34,552 bases of DNA from an uncultured SAR116 cluster alpha proteobacterium (GCA_902518965.1 CABYIQ010000019.1:1-34552), one strand, 5' to 3'; counted from the stretch's first letter, positions 15,492-24,055 are shown. A program made the numbers and translations. The notes: a model not told the origin generated them from the sequence alone.

Positions 15492-16607
15492 CTATTCAGG
15501 GAGCGTTTGGCTATGTAATTTACATAGAAAATTTGCAAATATAGGGGTGAAATCAAGGAAAAGACGTTCTGCTTGTCTAATCTCTGAGCAAAAAGCCTGA
15601 TGAAAATTAGCAAGCGTATGTGCATCATGCCGGCTTGCAAGTACCTCAATCGTATTTTTTATAAAGGGTATTGTGTCAAATTCACTCTCATAGTTTTGAT
15701 TGCCGGTTGCTCTAAGAGATGCTCGCGAGATAAGTTTTTCAAAAAGATATAAAGCTGCCATGCGCACTATTCTGCCTTTATTTCCTTCTGGACCCCATTT
15801 ATGTGCAATGTCCCATAAATCCTGCGATCGGGTTGCTTCATCAAACAAAAGATAGCAGCTTGTTTCAAACAAGGGTAGAGCTTCAGCTTGTTCCAGATTG
15901 AGAGCTTGTCCTGGCGAACCTTCACATAATCTCGCAAGCAGGGCGATATGATTTTCATCACCGGCTGGCCATATGTTCTTTAGGATGTTTTGTGTATCAG
16001 GTAAATTAAGCCGGCTCATTGCGGCATGCATACATCGCGACCTAACAGTGGGCAGTATACCCTTCCGCTTATGACTTAAGACAAGCAGGATAGAACGCTG
16101 AGGAGGTTCTTCCAGGATTTTAAGCATGGCGTTCTGACCATTGCGATTTACGAGATCAAGGCTGTTGATAATAGCGACTCGCCATCCCTCCCTCCCAGCA
16201 CTATGAGCAAAAAAACTTCTTAATTTTCGGATCTGGTTGGTTTTTATAAAACCGGATTTATTTTTATCATCCTCACTTGGTTCTATAACTAGCAGGTCTG
16301 GGTGAGTTTGGTTGATGGCCAGTCTGATATCTGGTTGGTTAAAACAAAGCTTATCTGGATTTTGAATACAAAGGGATCCTGTGTCATTAATTAGACTCTC
16401 CTTGGACAGTTTTGGAAGAGATAGGAGCCAGGCTGCAATATGAAGCGATGCTTTGAACTTTCCTATGCCTTCAGGACCGCTCATCAACCAGGCATGATGA
16501 AGGCTGCCCTTAGACAGGCATGTAAAAAATCTGTCCAACAGATGATGGTGCCCCTTCAAATCTGGCACGACATAATCTGCAGGATATTCAGCCGAAGACT
16601 CTGTCAT
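15492..16607 (-). CDS. holB: DNA polymerase III subunit delta'
   Basis: This 371-residue AAA+ clamp-loader subunit shows LMSGPEGIGK near residues 41-50 (Walker A-like, with changes that fit a non-hydrolysing delta'), GWRVAIINSLDLVNRNGQNA around 150, LKILEEPPQRSILLVLSH, and an arginine-finger region RSRCMHAAMSRL. It overlaps the tmk stop by one base (TAATG). tmk-holB-metG-tatD is a well-known conserved string. It helps load the beta clamp at the replication fork. Confidence 0.93.
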   Translation of the reverse strand: MTESSAEYPADYVVPDLKGHHHLLDRFFTCLSKGSLHHAWLMSGPEGIGKFKASLHIAAWLLSLPKLSKESLINDTGSLCIQNPDKLCFNQPDIRLAINQTHPDLLVIEPSEDDKNKSGFIKTNQIRKLRSFFAHSAGREGWRVAIINSLDLVNRNGQNAMLKILEEPPQRSILLVLSHKRKGILPTVRSRCMHAAMSRLNLPDTQNILKNIWPAGDENHIALLARLCEGSPGQALNLEQAEALPLFETSCYLLFDEATRSQDLWDIAHKWGPEGNKGRIVRMAALYLFEKLISRASLRATGNQNYESEFDTIPFIKNTIEVLASRHDAHTLANFHQAFCSEIRQAERLFLDFTPIFANFLCKLHSQTLPE

Positions 16608-17284
16608 TACAAATCTAGTTTCTGTGGGTTAGATGCACCCTGCTCCTGCAACCATTTAAAAATATGCTTTCTAACCAACCCATCTGTTTCCTCAGCCGTG
16701 CCTCTTGCATCAACAATAACAAAACGGTCTGGCTCACTCTTTGCTAATTTTATGAAACCGTCACGGACACTTTGATGAAAGGATAAGCCTTTTTCTTCAA
16801 ACCTGCTCTCGCTATTTTGTTTTTTTATCCTGGTTTCTGCACGTAATAGTCCCTGTTCTGGAGGAACATCCAGGACAAAGGTCATATCTGGGCGTAAATC
16901 GGCGAAGCAAAATTGGTGAATTGAACGGAGTAGTTCGACATCTTTTCCATGAGCAAGGCCCTGGTATACCAGAGTTGAATCAGAAAAGCGATCGCATATC
17001 ACAATGGCTTCTCGCATCAAAGCCGGCTTCAAAACTTTCAGAACATGTTCTGTCCGAGCAGCGATCATCAGTAGAGCTTCTGTTTGCACAGCTAGTTTGT
17101 CTGCTGCACCATTAACCAGAATTTCCCGTATTTCCTCTGCCTGATCAGTTCCACCCGGTTCCCTGCTCACTACAATTTCGCGCCCAGGAAATAATTCTGC
17201 AAACCAATTTTTTAGAAGGCTTGCTTGCGTTGACTTGCCGCTACCTTCTCCACCTTCCAATGTTATAAACAACCCAGGCATCAT
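16607..17284 (-). CDS. tmk: Thymidylate kinase
   Basis: This 225-residue kinase converts dTMP to dTDP. P-loop GGEGSGKST is at residues 11-19, the DR(F/Y)-type motif ICDRFSDSTLVYQG near 92, and FVLDVPPEQGLLRA near 137, followed by the lid region. The N-terminus MMPGLFITLEG leaves two possible ATG starts one codon apart. It lies 24 nt after the carboxypeptidase gene and overlaps holB by one base. Confidence 0.96.
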   Translation of the reverse strand: MMPGLFITLEGGEGSGKSTQASLLKNWFAELFPGREIVVSREPGGTDQAEEIREILVNGAADKLAVQTEALLMIAARTEHVLKVLKPALMREAIVICDRFSDSTLVYQGLAHGKDVELLRSIHQFCFADLRPDMTFVLDVPPEQGLLRAETRIKKQNSESRFEEKGLSFHQSVRDGFIKLAKSEPDRFVIVDARGTAEETDGLVRKHIFKWLQEQGASNPQKLDL

Positions 17285-17307
17285 TCTATTTCCTACTTAA
17301 GTCAAAA

Positions 17308-18543
17308 TTACTTTTCAGGAGGAGCAATCACAGGTGCGCCAAAAATAAGATACTTAAGTGCCTCACCAATTCTATCCAGCATTCCTAATTGACCAACATC
17401 TTCAGCCGCTAACAAGGGGAGCCTGTCTGCGACAGTAGAATCAATAGTTACAATAAGTTCACCAATTTGCTGACCTTTGCTGATCGGTGCAGCTACTGGA
17501 CCAGCCCAATTCAAACGTAATTCCGTCTTGGCTCGTTCGGCGCGGGATAGAACTTTTGAGAAGCCATTTTCCAGTACGAGCGAGACATGATGCGCATCTC
17601 CTAACCAAACCTCTGCTTTGTCAATAATTTCTCCGGATTTAAAAAATTCATAATTCTTGTATTCTCGAAAAACAAAATCCAGAAGCCGTCGTGATTCAGC
17701 TGACCTCTCTTTTTTTGAATTCATTCCATTCAATACCATTATTACTCGTTGGCCACCACGCTCAGCTGAAGCCACAAGCCCATATCCTGACTCGGAAGTA
17801 TAACCGGTTTTTAAGCCATCAACACCCTTGCTTTGAGAAGGTTTTCCATAAAGTAGCGGGTTCCTGTTACCTTGTTTGATACCATTTAACGTGTATGTTT
17901 TTTTCTTAAAAATTGGGTAAAGTTCAGGAAATTTGTCAGCCGGAAAATTTTTTATGATTGCCGTAGAAAGAAGGGCAAGGTCATGCGCTGTTGTGGTAAG
18001 ATTAGGGTCCGGCCAGCCTGTTGAATTAGTAAAAGTAGTATTTTTCATGCCCAATTTGGCAGCCGTCAGATTCATCTCAGTTGCAAAATTATCTTCAGTT
18101 CCTGAAATACCCTCAGCAATGACAACCGCAGCATCATTTCCAGACTGCACAATCACACCATGAAGAAGTTCATCCAATGAATAAGAACGACCAGCCTGCA
18201 GAAACGAACGAGATCCGCCCATTTTCCAAGCTTTTTCAGAAACAATAAATTGATCAGTAAGAGCTAAAGTTCCCTCTGCAATTCTGTCAAAGACGATGTA
18301 AGCTGTCATGATTTTTGCCATAGATGCTGGCTTCATTGGAGCATCTTTTTGCTTTTCCATTAAAACACGGCCAGATAAAAAATCGGTAACGTACACAAAA
18401 GTTGCAGTAGTAGGAATGTTTGCTGATGCCCGCGCTGGTAAGGAAATGATTAATACAACGCATATAAACCCGAATAGCGCCATCCAAACCTGAACCATTA
18501 GTTTCACTTTTATTATCGCTTGTTGATATGAACTACCGCACAT
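17308..18543 (-). CDS. dacC: D-alanyl-D-alanine carboxypeptidase (PBP5/6 type)
   Basis: I place the start at the ATG at 18543, which follows AAAGGAG by 6 nt, giving 411 residues; further upstream starts lack such a site. Residues about 12-41 are a signal peptide (basic, then MALFGFICVVLIISL, then ARASA). The penicillin-binding triad is complete: SxxK as S74-MA-K77, SGN at 134-136 and KTG at 245-247. A C-terminal beta-sandwich domain and hydrophobic tail (LKYLIFGAPVIA) follow, as in PBP5/6 anchored to the periplasmic face. It trims the terminal D-Ala from peptidoglycan pentapeptides. It lies downstream of rlpA and mltB-type genes. Confidence 0.94.
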   Translation of the reverse strand: MCGSSYQQAIIKVKLMVQVWMALFGFICVVLIISLPARASANIPTTATFVYVTDFLSGRVLMEKQKDAPMKPASMAKIMTAYIVFDRIAEGTLALTDQFIVSEKAWKMGGSRSFLQAGRSYSLDELLHGVIVQSGNDAAVVIAEGISGTEDNFATEMNLTAAKLGMKNTTFTNSTGWPDPNLTTTAHDLALLSTAIIKNFPADKFPELYPIFKKKTYTLNGIKQGNRNPLLYGKPSQSKGVDGLKTGYTSESGYGLVASAERGGQRVIMVLNGMNSKKERSAESRRLLDFVFREYKNYEFFKSGEIIDKAEVWLGDAHHVSLVLENGFSKVLSRAERAKTELRLNWAGPVAAPISKGQQIGELIVTIDSTVADRLPLLAAEDVGQLGMLDRIGEALKYLIFGAPVIAPPEK

Positions 18544-18576
18544 ATCAGCTCCTTTCATATTGGTCATTCTTAGCAC

Positions 18577-18590
18577 TGCCTTTAAAGGCA
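18577..18590. promoter_or_regulatory. 14-bp perfect palindrome upstream of the carboxypeptidase gene
   Basis: TGCCTTTAAAGGCA lies 34 bp upstream of the chosen dacC start, in the rlpA-dacC gap. It could be an operator. A weak terminator-like stem for rlpA (TCGTCT/AGACGA) lies next to it. No regulator is identified. Confidence 0.35.
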
Positions 18591-18690
18591 AAAAACGGGC
18601 TCGTCTAAATGAAGAAGACGAAAAATTACGCCGATTGTAACCAAAAACACGACGAAATAAAGCAACAAGCTGCCGACTCAGATGATTTAC

Positions 18691-19665
18691 TTAGTCAACA
18701 ACGATTTCTGCCCCGTCAAATCCACGTTGCAAGATTTTATGCAGCAACTTATCTGCTTCATTCACTGAAGAAAGGGGACCAAGTCGAGCTCGATATAATA
18801 TGCGACCATCCTTACTGATTTGGAAAATATCCCCTGAACTGAGCTCTGAGAATTGTTTTATTAAGTTCTGTGCATTTATTTCACTATGAAAAGCACCAAT
18901 CTGCACCCAAATATCCGTTTCTACAGGGCTTGTTTCCACCACATTTATTCCACGCGAAGAGGCGAGTAAATCAACAGCAGATGAACTGGATTTTGGTTTT
19001 TGCGCGAGTGCTCTTGTGGTTTTTGCTCTCAGACTGACATTTGGTTTACTTGCAGCAACAGTCTGGGGTAAAGACCGATCGTTATTGTCTGTTAGTAATG
19101 GAAATTGACCCTCTTTTGCCAATTTTTCGAGTCGCAAAGATTGTTCTGTCAACAACTGAACCCTTACTCTGGCTATACCTTCATCCTTAAACCCCAGCAG
19201 GCGTGCTCCGGCTCTGGACATATCAATTATTCGGCCAGCGACATAAGGTCCGCGGTCATTTATTCTGACAACAAGTGACTTGCCGTTATCCAAATTGGTA
19301 ACACGAACTACAGAAGGCATCGGTAATGTTTTGTGCGCAGCAGAAACCAATTCTGGATCAAATATTTCACCATTTGCAGTCAGCTTACCTGCAAACTGGT
19401 CCCCATACCATGATGCAATTCCGGTATGATCGTAGCGCAAATCACGCTCCGGATAATACCATTTGCCTGCAATTTGATAGGGGTTACCTACTTTATAATG
19501 AGGCTGCGCTACAACATTAGTATCTGACACTTCTTCATCAGCTTTGTCTCGATATTTTTTTTTGGCTAAATCGATTGCAAGCTCCGCAGTTGTGCAAGAA
19601 CTTAAACCAATCAGCACCGCAAAAAGCCGCAGAAAAAATCTAGATGATTGAGATAAGCTCATCAC
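18691..19665 (-). CDS. rlpA: RlpA septal-ring lytic transglycosylase with SPOR domain
   Basis: This 324-residue outer-membrane lipoprotein has signal peptide and lipobox IGLSSC, with lipidated Cys24. The RlpA double-psi beta-barrel spans about residues 80-170: GIASWYGDQFAGKLTANGE, then AAHKTLP, RVTNLDNGKS and VRINDRGPYVAGRIIDMS. A low-complexity S/K/A linker follows (about 190-245). The C-terminal SPOR domain starts at WVQIGAFHSE and binds denuded septal glycan. Known RlpA cleaves glycan lacking stem peptides. Together with mltB and dacC genes this is a peptidoglycan-remodelling cluster. Confidence 0.95.
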   Translation of the reverse strand: MMSLSQSSRFFLRLFAVLIGLSSCTTAELAIDLAKKKYRDKADEEVSDTNVVAQPHYKVGNPYQIAGKWYYPERDLRYDHTGIASWYGDQFAGKLTANGEIFDPELVSAAHKTLPMPSVVRVTNLDNGKSLVVRINDRGPYVAGRIIDMSRAGARLLGFKDEGIARVRVQLLTEQSLRLEKLAKEGQFPLLTDNNDRSLPQTVAASKPNVSLRAKTTRALAQKPKSSSSAVDLLASSRGINVVETSPVETDIWVQIGAFHSEINAQNLIKQFSELSSGDIFQISKDGRILYRARLGPLSSVNEADKLLHKILQRGFDGAEIVVD

Positions 19666-19727
19666 TATATACCTGTCTTATTTTATTTCTTTCAAGCACA
19701 GAACGCCCAGTTATTGCCTAACTTAAC

Positions 19728-20753
19728 CTATTCATATGCCCGGATTTGGTCTGCCAAACTACCAACTGCAATGGCAAAAAAATTGGAACGATTCCACTTT
19801 AGAATATTATTATAATTTTCATAGGCAAGAAACGCCCGCCCCTGCCCTCTCTCTGGCAAAACTAAGCGTGATTTCAAGTCACGTTTAGGCAAATCACTTC
19901 TATCCGTTAGCCTCACTCCTAGTGTCTGCCATTCAGCCATTTGTTTTACTGTCTTTTTTTCTGAGAGGTTTTTTGCATTGAGTGTGCTCGGAATAATGAC
20001 TTCTCTGCCCCAAGTAATATCATCACGCCAACCAACAGATGCTAAATAATTCGCAATTGAGGCAAATACGTCGTTACGCGTGTTCCAAATATCGCGTCTC
20101 CCATCTCCATTATAATCATATGCATAACTTAAAAAACTGGAGGGCATAAATTGGCTTTGTCCCATTGCTCCTGCCCATGATCCCTTCATATTCTTTGATG
20201 TAATATGTCCCTCTTCAATGATTTGCAGGGCATTTAGTAATTCACCTCTGAAATAAGATGACCGACGCCCATCGTGAGCTAGCGTTGCCAGTGCTGCGAT
20301 GACCGGAAAACCGCCAGTGTGTTGTCCAAAATTTGTTTCAATACCCCACAGAGCTACGATGAAACGTGACTGAACACCAAATTTTTTAGATACCTCGTCC
20401 AATATCTTTTTATGTTCAGTTAGTTTCTGACGGGCATTTTTAACACGCGTTTTAGAAACAACTTTGGACAGATAAGTGTCTAGTGTCATTGTGAATTCAG
20501 GCTGGCTTCGGTCAAGCTCTATTACTCGCTTTAAAGGTTGCAAGCCAACAAAAGCATTATCAAAGACGTCTGGCGAAATGCCCTTCGAGAGTGCCTCAGT
20601 TCGAAGTTCAGCCTGCCACGCTTCGAAGCTCGGTATTGTAGATGCAAAGCTGGGAGAAACAGCAGTGGAAAAGACACAGATGCAGATAAAAATTATTTTG
20701 GAACAATAATTACTCCAATACTTATTGTACTCTGAATTCCTGCAGTTTGTCAT
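19728..20753 (-). CDS. mltB: Lytic murein transglycosylase (MltB family)
   Basis: This 341-residue periplasmic enzyme has a signal peptide (IIFICICVFSTAVSPSFA, cleavage near residue 38). The SLT_2 domain follows, with catalytic Glu139 in ALWGIETNFG, then GSWAGAMGQSQFMPSSFL and YDYNGDGRRDIWN, all strongly conserved in MltB. There is no C-terminal peptidoglycan-binding domain and no lipobox, so it is a soluble form. AGAGGAAC lies 3-4 nt before the ATG. It cleaves the MurNAc-GlcNAc bond, forming 1,6-anhydro ends. It is the first gene of the minus-strand envelope run; 20754-20995 contains its promoter region and no gene. Confidence 0.94.
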   Translation of the reverse strand: MTNCRNSEYNKYWSNYCSKIIFICICVFSTAVSPSFASTIPSFEAWQAELRTEALSKGISPDVFDNAFVGLQPLKRVIELDRSQPEFTMTLDTYLSKVVSKTRVKNARQKLTEHKKILDEVSKKFGVQSRFIVALWGIETNFGQHTGGFPVIAALATLAHDGRRSSYFRGELLNALQIIEEGHITSKNMKGSWAGAMGQSQFMPSSFLSYAYDYNGDGRRDIWNTRNDVFASIANYLASVGWRDDITWGREVIIPSTLNAKNLSEKKTVKQMAEWQTLGVRLTDRSDLPKRDLKSRLVLPERGQGRAFLAYENYNNILKWNRSNFFAIAVGSLADQIRAYE

Positions 20754-20931
20754 TTGTTCCTCTTACCATTTCTACAAAGACTTCGCTCTAACTCAAGTAC
20801 ACTAATTCGCCTCCTCTTCTAGAGCAACAAACAATCAATGAGATACACATAAAACTAGTTCAATCATATCAAATCTATGAATCAAGAACTTGACTGTTTT
20901 AAAAGTATGTTCATATCCATAAAAATCAGCG

Positions 20932-20960
20932 TTGACATCAGTAACCTGGTTGACTAATCA
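20932..20960 (+). promoter_or_regulatory. Candidate sigma-70 promoter of tRNA-Ser
   Basis: A perfect -35 TTGACA (20932-20937), a 17-nt spacer and TAATCA (20955-20960) give a start near 20967, about 30 nt before the tRNA. Correctly placed, but the -10 is imperfect. Confidence 0.45.
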
Positions 20961-20995
20961 AGTTTACACAAGGTTGATTTAAAACCTCAATTTGT

Positions 20996-21085
20996 GGAGG
21001 GGTGGCAGAGCGGTTGAATGCACCGGTCTTGAAAACCGGCAAGGGTGAAAGCCCTTCGAGGGTTCGAATCCCTCCTCCTCCGCCA
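20996..21085 (+). tRNA. tRNA-Ser (anticodon UGA)
   Basis: This is a 90-nt class II tRNA with encoded CCA. Acceptor GGAGGGG pairs with CTCCTCC (one G-U). Anticodon stem CCGGT/ACCGG has loop CTTGAAA (anticodon TGA). The long variable arm, AAGGGTGAAAGCCCTT-like, is typical of serine. The T-arm is GAGGG-TTCGAAT-CCCTC. An integrase gene begins 139 nt downstream, so this tRNA is the likely integration target. Confidence 0.97.
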
Positions 21086-21121
21086 TACTCCTCTTTTACA
21101 TGTTACCTTTTATTAACTTTA

Positions 21122-21161
21122 ATGCCCAATAATCCCATGTTTTCTGGGGATTTATGGGCAT
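21122..21161. repeat. Hairpin between tRNA-Ser and the integrase gene
   Basis: ATGCCCA and TGGGCAT enclose an inner stem AATCCC/GGGATT, with a 2-nt mismatch between them. No T-run follows on the plus strand. It could be a tRNA terminator variant or part of an attachment region. Confidence 0.5.
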
Positions 21162-21223
21162 AAAAGTGATGGACCTGTCCATTACTGTCCTGTAGAATCT
21201 TAAGTAAATTGTGGGGTGAGTTT

Positions 21224-22432
21224 ATGTCCTCTCACGCTGCGCATAAGCTAAGTGCGCTCTTTGTTAAAAAAACAAATAAACCTGGAAAGTATAGCGACGG
21301 GCTGGGTCTCTACTTGATCGTAGAGCCAACAGGAAGCAAACGCTGGGAACAACGACTCACAATCAGGGGTAAACGTTGTGACTTGGGCCTAGGCAGCACA
21401 AAGCTTGTAACGTTAGAAGAAGCTCGGCTTACAGCGCAGTCGAATAAGAAGACAGCTAAAGATGGCGGCGATCCAAGGCAGCTTAAAAAGCTTCAAGAAG
21501 GTGAGCGATTGAGCTTTTATGAGGTGACGTTATCTGCCCATCAGGTTCTAGCTCCAACATTCAAGAGTGAGAAATATGCAGAGCAGTGGCTAGCTACTCT
21601 TGAGAACCACGTATTTAAAGTCATAGGACATAAGCCTATTTCAGGCATCACATCAGCAGATATTTTGTCTGTCCTTGCACCAATTTGGACAGAAAAAACT
21701 GACACAGCAAAGAAGCTGAAACAGCGTTTAAGTTATATAATGAAGTGGGCTAAGGCTCAGGCATATTACACAGGTGATAATCCTGTTGAGTTAGCTGAAC
21801 AAGCTCTACCAAGACTAAAAGCTTCTGAGTGTCATTTTAAAGCCCTGCCTTATATTAAAATACACAATATTATAACAGCATTACAGAGTCTTGAGATTCA
21901 AACATCAACTAAACTATCACTTCAATTCTTAATTCTGACTGCATCACGGCAGAAGGAAGTTTTAAATGCCAAATGGGATGAGATTGATTTCAATTTGAAC
22001 AAATGGGTTGTTCCTGCAAACCGGATGAAAGCCGGAAAAGAACATCAGGTTCCCCTATCAAAACAGGCCCTGAAAATTCTTCAGGACGCAAAGCTGAACG
22101 ATGGTAATAGCCCCCTGCTCTTCCCAAGTTCTGCCACAGGCAAACCACTCTCAGATAACACGCTTCGACTAGTTCTTCAAAAGAGGCTTCAGCTTGATAC
22201 AACCACACATGGTCTTCGCTCTAGTTTTAAAGATTGGGCATCAGAGACAACTAATTACCCAAATGAAGTCTCTGAGATGGCGTTAGCACACAGTATTCCT
22301 AATGCCGTTGAAGCAGCTTACAGGCGCGGCAATCTGTTTGAGAAGAGACGACAGCTTATGAATGACTGGGCTGCTTATCTATATGGGCAGCAACCTGAAG
22401 TCATTCAGCTTGTAAGAGGAAGCACAGCATGA
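21224..22432 (+). CDS. P4-type tyrosine recombinase (integrase)
   Basis: The ATG at 21224, preceded by GGGGTGAG, gives 402 residues; an in-frame TTG five codons earlier is less likely. The N-terminal Arm-DNA-binding domain (DUF4102) contains GKYSDGLGLYLIVEPTGSKR. The SAM-like core-binding region spans about 110-200. The catalytic residues all appear present: Arg242 (TASRQKEV), His329-x-x-Arg332 (HGLR), His356 (LAH) and Tyr366 (AYRR). Such enzymes insert islands into tRNA 3' ends, and tRNA-Ser lies just upstream. It overlaps the AlpA-like gene by ATGA. It looks intact, in contrast to the remnant at 5354-5746. Confidence 0.93.
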   Translation: MSSHAAHKLSALFVKKTNKPGKYSDGLGLYLIVEPTGSKRWEQRLTIRGKRCDLGLGSTKLVTLEEARLTAQSNKKTAKDGGDPRQLKKLQEGERLSFYEVTLSAHQVLAPTFKSEKYAEQWLATLENHVFKVIGHKPISGITSADILSVLAPIWTEKTDTAKKLKQRLSYIMKWAKAQAYYTGDNPVELAEQALPRLKASECHFKALPYIKIHNIITALQSLEIQTSTKLSLQFLILTASRQKEVLNAKWDEIDFNLNKWVVPANRMKAGKEHQVPLSKQALKILQDAKLNDGNSPLLFPSSATGKPLSDNTLRLVLQKRLQLDTTTHGLRSSFKDWASETTNYPNEVSEMALAHSIPNAVEAAYRRGNLFEKRRQLMNDWAAYLYGQQPEVIQLVRGSTA

Positions 22433-22653
22433 ATGATAATAACCCTGTTCAGCCAACACTGCTGCGGCTCAAGCACATCATTGGCGATAAAACACATCCA
22501 CCTATCATTCCTCTCTCGCGCTCAGCGTGGTGGCAGGGCGTAAAGGACGGCAAATACCCCTCACCCATCAAGATTGGAGCGAATACCACTGTGTGGCGTT
22601 CAGATGACATACAGAAACTTGTAGATGATATGTGTGCAGGCAAGATGAGCTAA
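22429..22653 (+). CDS. AlpA-like DNA-binding regulator / excisionase
   Basis: This 74-residue protein has the AlpA winged-helix pattern: an LSRSAWWQGVKDGKYPSPIK segment (recognition helix and wing), then TTVWRSDDIQKLVDDM. AlpA-family proteins activate or direct excision by P4-type integrases and regulate prophage-like islands. The 4-nt overlap with the integrase gene indicates a coupled int-alpA unit. Replication or primase genes, often next in such elements, are absent here; an iteron-like repeat follows instead. Confidence 0.85.
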   Translation: MNDNNPVQPTLLRLKHIIGDKTHPPIIPLSRSAWWQGVKDGKYPSPIKIGANTTVWRSDDIQKLVDDMCAGKMS

Positions 22654-22724
22654 GAGCATCCCAGCATAAAATGCACATTACTATAAAGTTTTTTCCGCCC
22701 TTTAATTTTTTATAAAAATTTTTG

Positions 22725-22813
22725 AAAAGTGGTGTCTTAGGTGTCTCAAGTGTCTTAACCCTTGCACAGCAACGGTTGTAGACAAGACACTTACAAGACA
22801 CTAAGACACTTTT
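22725..22813. repeat. Iteron-like inverted repeat array downstream of the AlpA gene
   Basis: Three TGTCT(T/C)-type units (22733, 22742, 22751) face three AAGACAC units (22784-22790, 22795-22801, 22803-22809). The two arms, about 30 nt each, are imperfect reverse complements separated by a 26-nt loop. Repeat units are spaced 8-11 nt. It could be a replication or excision-control site, or a large cruciform or terminator. Confidence 0.65.
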
Positions 22814-23094
22814 AAGTCGGCACGGGAGTTGATTTTGAAATCTGAAAATAAAAAACCCACAGAAAACACTATGGGCAAAGTTGGTAGCTCACTTGTCTAG
22901 ACAGCCAAGGTTCAAGGTTGGAGGGCCAAGAACCGCGGTCCGTGGAGTTGTGTTATATTGCCATAATTGACTTTACTTTAGGTTTGCCCCCAATACTCAA
23001 ACAACAGCTAAACCACAAAAAATAATGCTGAAAACGCTCGAAACGTGGCTCAATGTTAGCAAATTAGCTAAAGCAGGCATTCGAATTTGTTTTC
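22814..23094. other. Non-coding stretch after the int-alpA unit
   Basis: I see no gene. A segment at 22916-22950 (GGTTGGAGGGCCAAGAACC, then GCGGTCCG) loosely resembles the intergenic repeat found at 28071, 29456 and 32005. No copy of the tRNA-Ser 3' end is found here. Confidence 0.4.
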
Positions 23095-24015
23095 TCAGTG
23101 AGGACCAATCACAGCCTCTGCCAAAAGAGGGCGAAGGGTGCGCAGGAAAGCCTCAGAGGTCGCGTCGAGAGGGCGCTCCGCCAAATGCATTACGCATATT
23201 CTTCGTGTGATGGTGGGCGCCAGTAGCCGTGAAACAAGATAATCATCGTGATTAGAGGGTAATGCTGACGTTGGGACAATGGCAACGCCCAGCTCATTAT
23301 CCACAAAACTAAATAGCGAACTGTATTGATTTGTGACAACGTTATTGTTCAGCTTAAACCCTTGCTTAAGCGCGGAATTCTCTATGAGACGGCGAAGGCC
23401 AGAATCCGTTGGCATAGAGATTATCGAAAGCTCTTTTAAGTCCGATAAACGCAGAACTTTTTTAGTTGCGAGTGGATGCCCCCTGCAAAACACAACACAC
23501 AGGGTTTCTTCCATCACTGACTCCATGACAACATTCGGAGGGTGATCATCTGCGTTTCCAATCGCAAAATCCACACTCCCCTTCCGGACTTCCTCATTCA
23601 CAAACGTTCCAAGTCCCTCTCGAACTTCGAAATCAACTTGTGGATACGCCTTACGAAATTCGACTAACGCTCTTGGTAGCACAACATGTGAAATTGACAT
23701 CAAACAAGCGATGTTCAATTTCGTCTCTGGCAGACCTTGTCTAGTTTGAATGAGTTCTGCCTGCTTGATTAGCTCACCCACCATATGCTCGGCAAATGGC
23801 AAGAATTCTTCGCCTGCAGGTGTGAGAGCAACTCGCCGTTGGCTTCGAATAAAGAGTTTTGCCCCCAGCTTTTTCTCCGCCTGCTGGACTATGCGGGTCA
23901 GACCTGGTTGCGAAAGCCCAAGATAACTGGCGGCTGCGATGAAGCTCCCAAAGCGCGCCAGGGACACGATAGCATTTAATTGTTTGAAGCTAATATCCGG
24001 TAAAGAAGATTGCAT
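23095..24015 (-). CDS. LysR-family transcriptional regulator
   Basis: This 306-residue regulator has an N-terminal winged HTH at residues about 8-67: FKQLNAIVSLARFGSFIAAA, then LGLSQPGLTRIVQQAEKKLG and LFIRSQRRVALTPAGEEFL. The C-terminal periplasmic-binding-like effector domain runs from about residue 95. It is transcribed divergently from the CoA-transferase operon with an 86-bp shared gap that carries an inverted repeat fitting a LysR site, so it very likely controls that operon and itself. The effector is unknown; by family habit it would be a pathway substrate or intermediate. Confidence 0.93.
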   Translation of the reverse strand: MQSSLPDISFKQLNAIVSLARFGSFIAAASYLGLSQPGLTRIVQQAEKKLGAKLFIRSQRRVALTPAGEEFLPFAEHMVGELIKQAELIQTRQGLPETKLNIACLMSISHVVLPRALVEFRKAYPQVDFEVREGLGTFVNEEVRKGSVDFAIGNADDHPPNVVMESVMEETLCVVFCRGHPLATKKVLRLSDLKELSIISMPTDSGLRRLIENSALKQGFKLNNNVVTNQYSSLFSFVDNELGVAIVPTSALPSNHDDYLVSRLLAPTITRRICVMHLAERPLDATSEAFLRTLRPLLAEAVIGPH

Positions 24016-24032
24016 CGATAAAACATACTATA

Positions 24033-24055
24033 ACAATTTTGCATACACAAATTGT
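24033..24055. promoter_or_regulatory. Probable LysR operator
   Basis: A perfect 7-bp inverted repeat, ACAATTT-n9-AAATTGT, lies midway between the divergent LysR and CoA-transferase starts. It contains the T-N11-A LysR pattern. Its position suits both autoregulation and activation of the operon. Confidence 0.6.

Noticed and set aside
16440-16775. Plus-strand ORF of 111 codons
   Set aside because: It lies wholly over the well-supported holB and tmk genes in the opposite strand and shows no family features.
18597-18626. Terminator of rlpA
   Set aside because: A 6-bp stem with a 9-nt loop whose T-run begins about five bases after the stem; too weak to list as a feature.
22870-22940. Degenerate tRNA-like segment (GGTAGCTCA and GGTTCAAGG pieces)
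   Set aside because: No acceptor stem, no consistent anticodon stem and wrong spacing; it overlaps the possible intergenic repeat instead.
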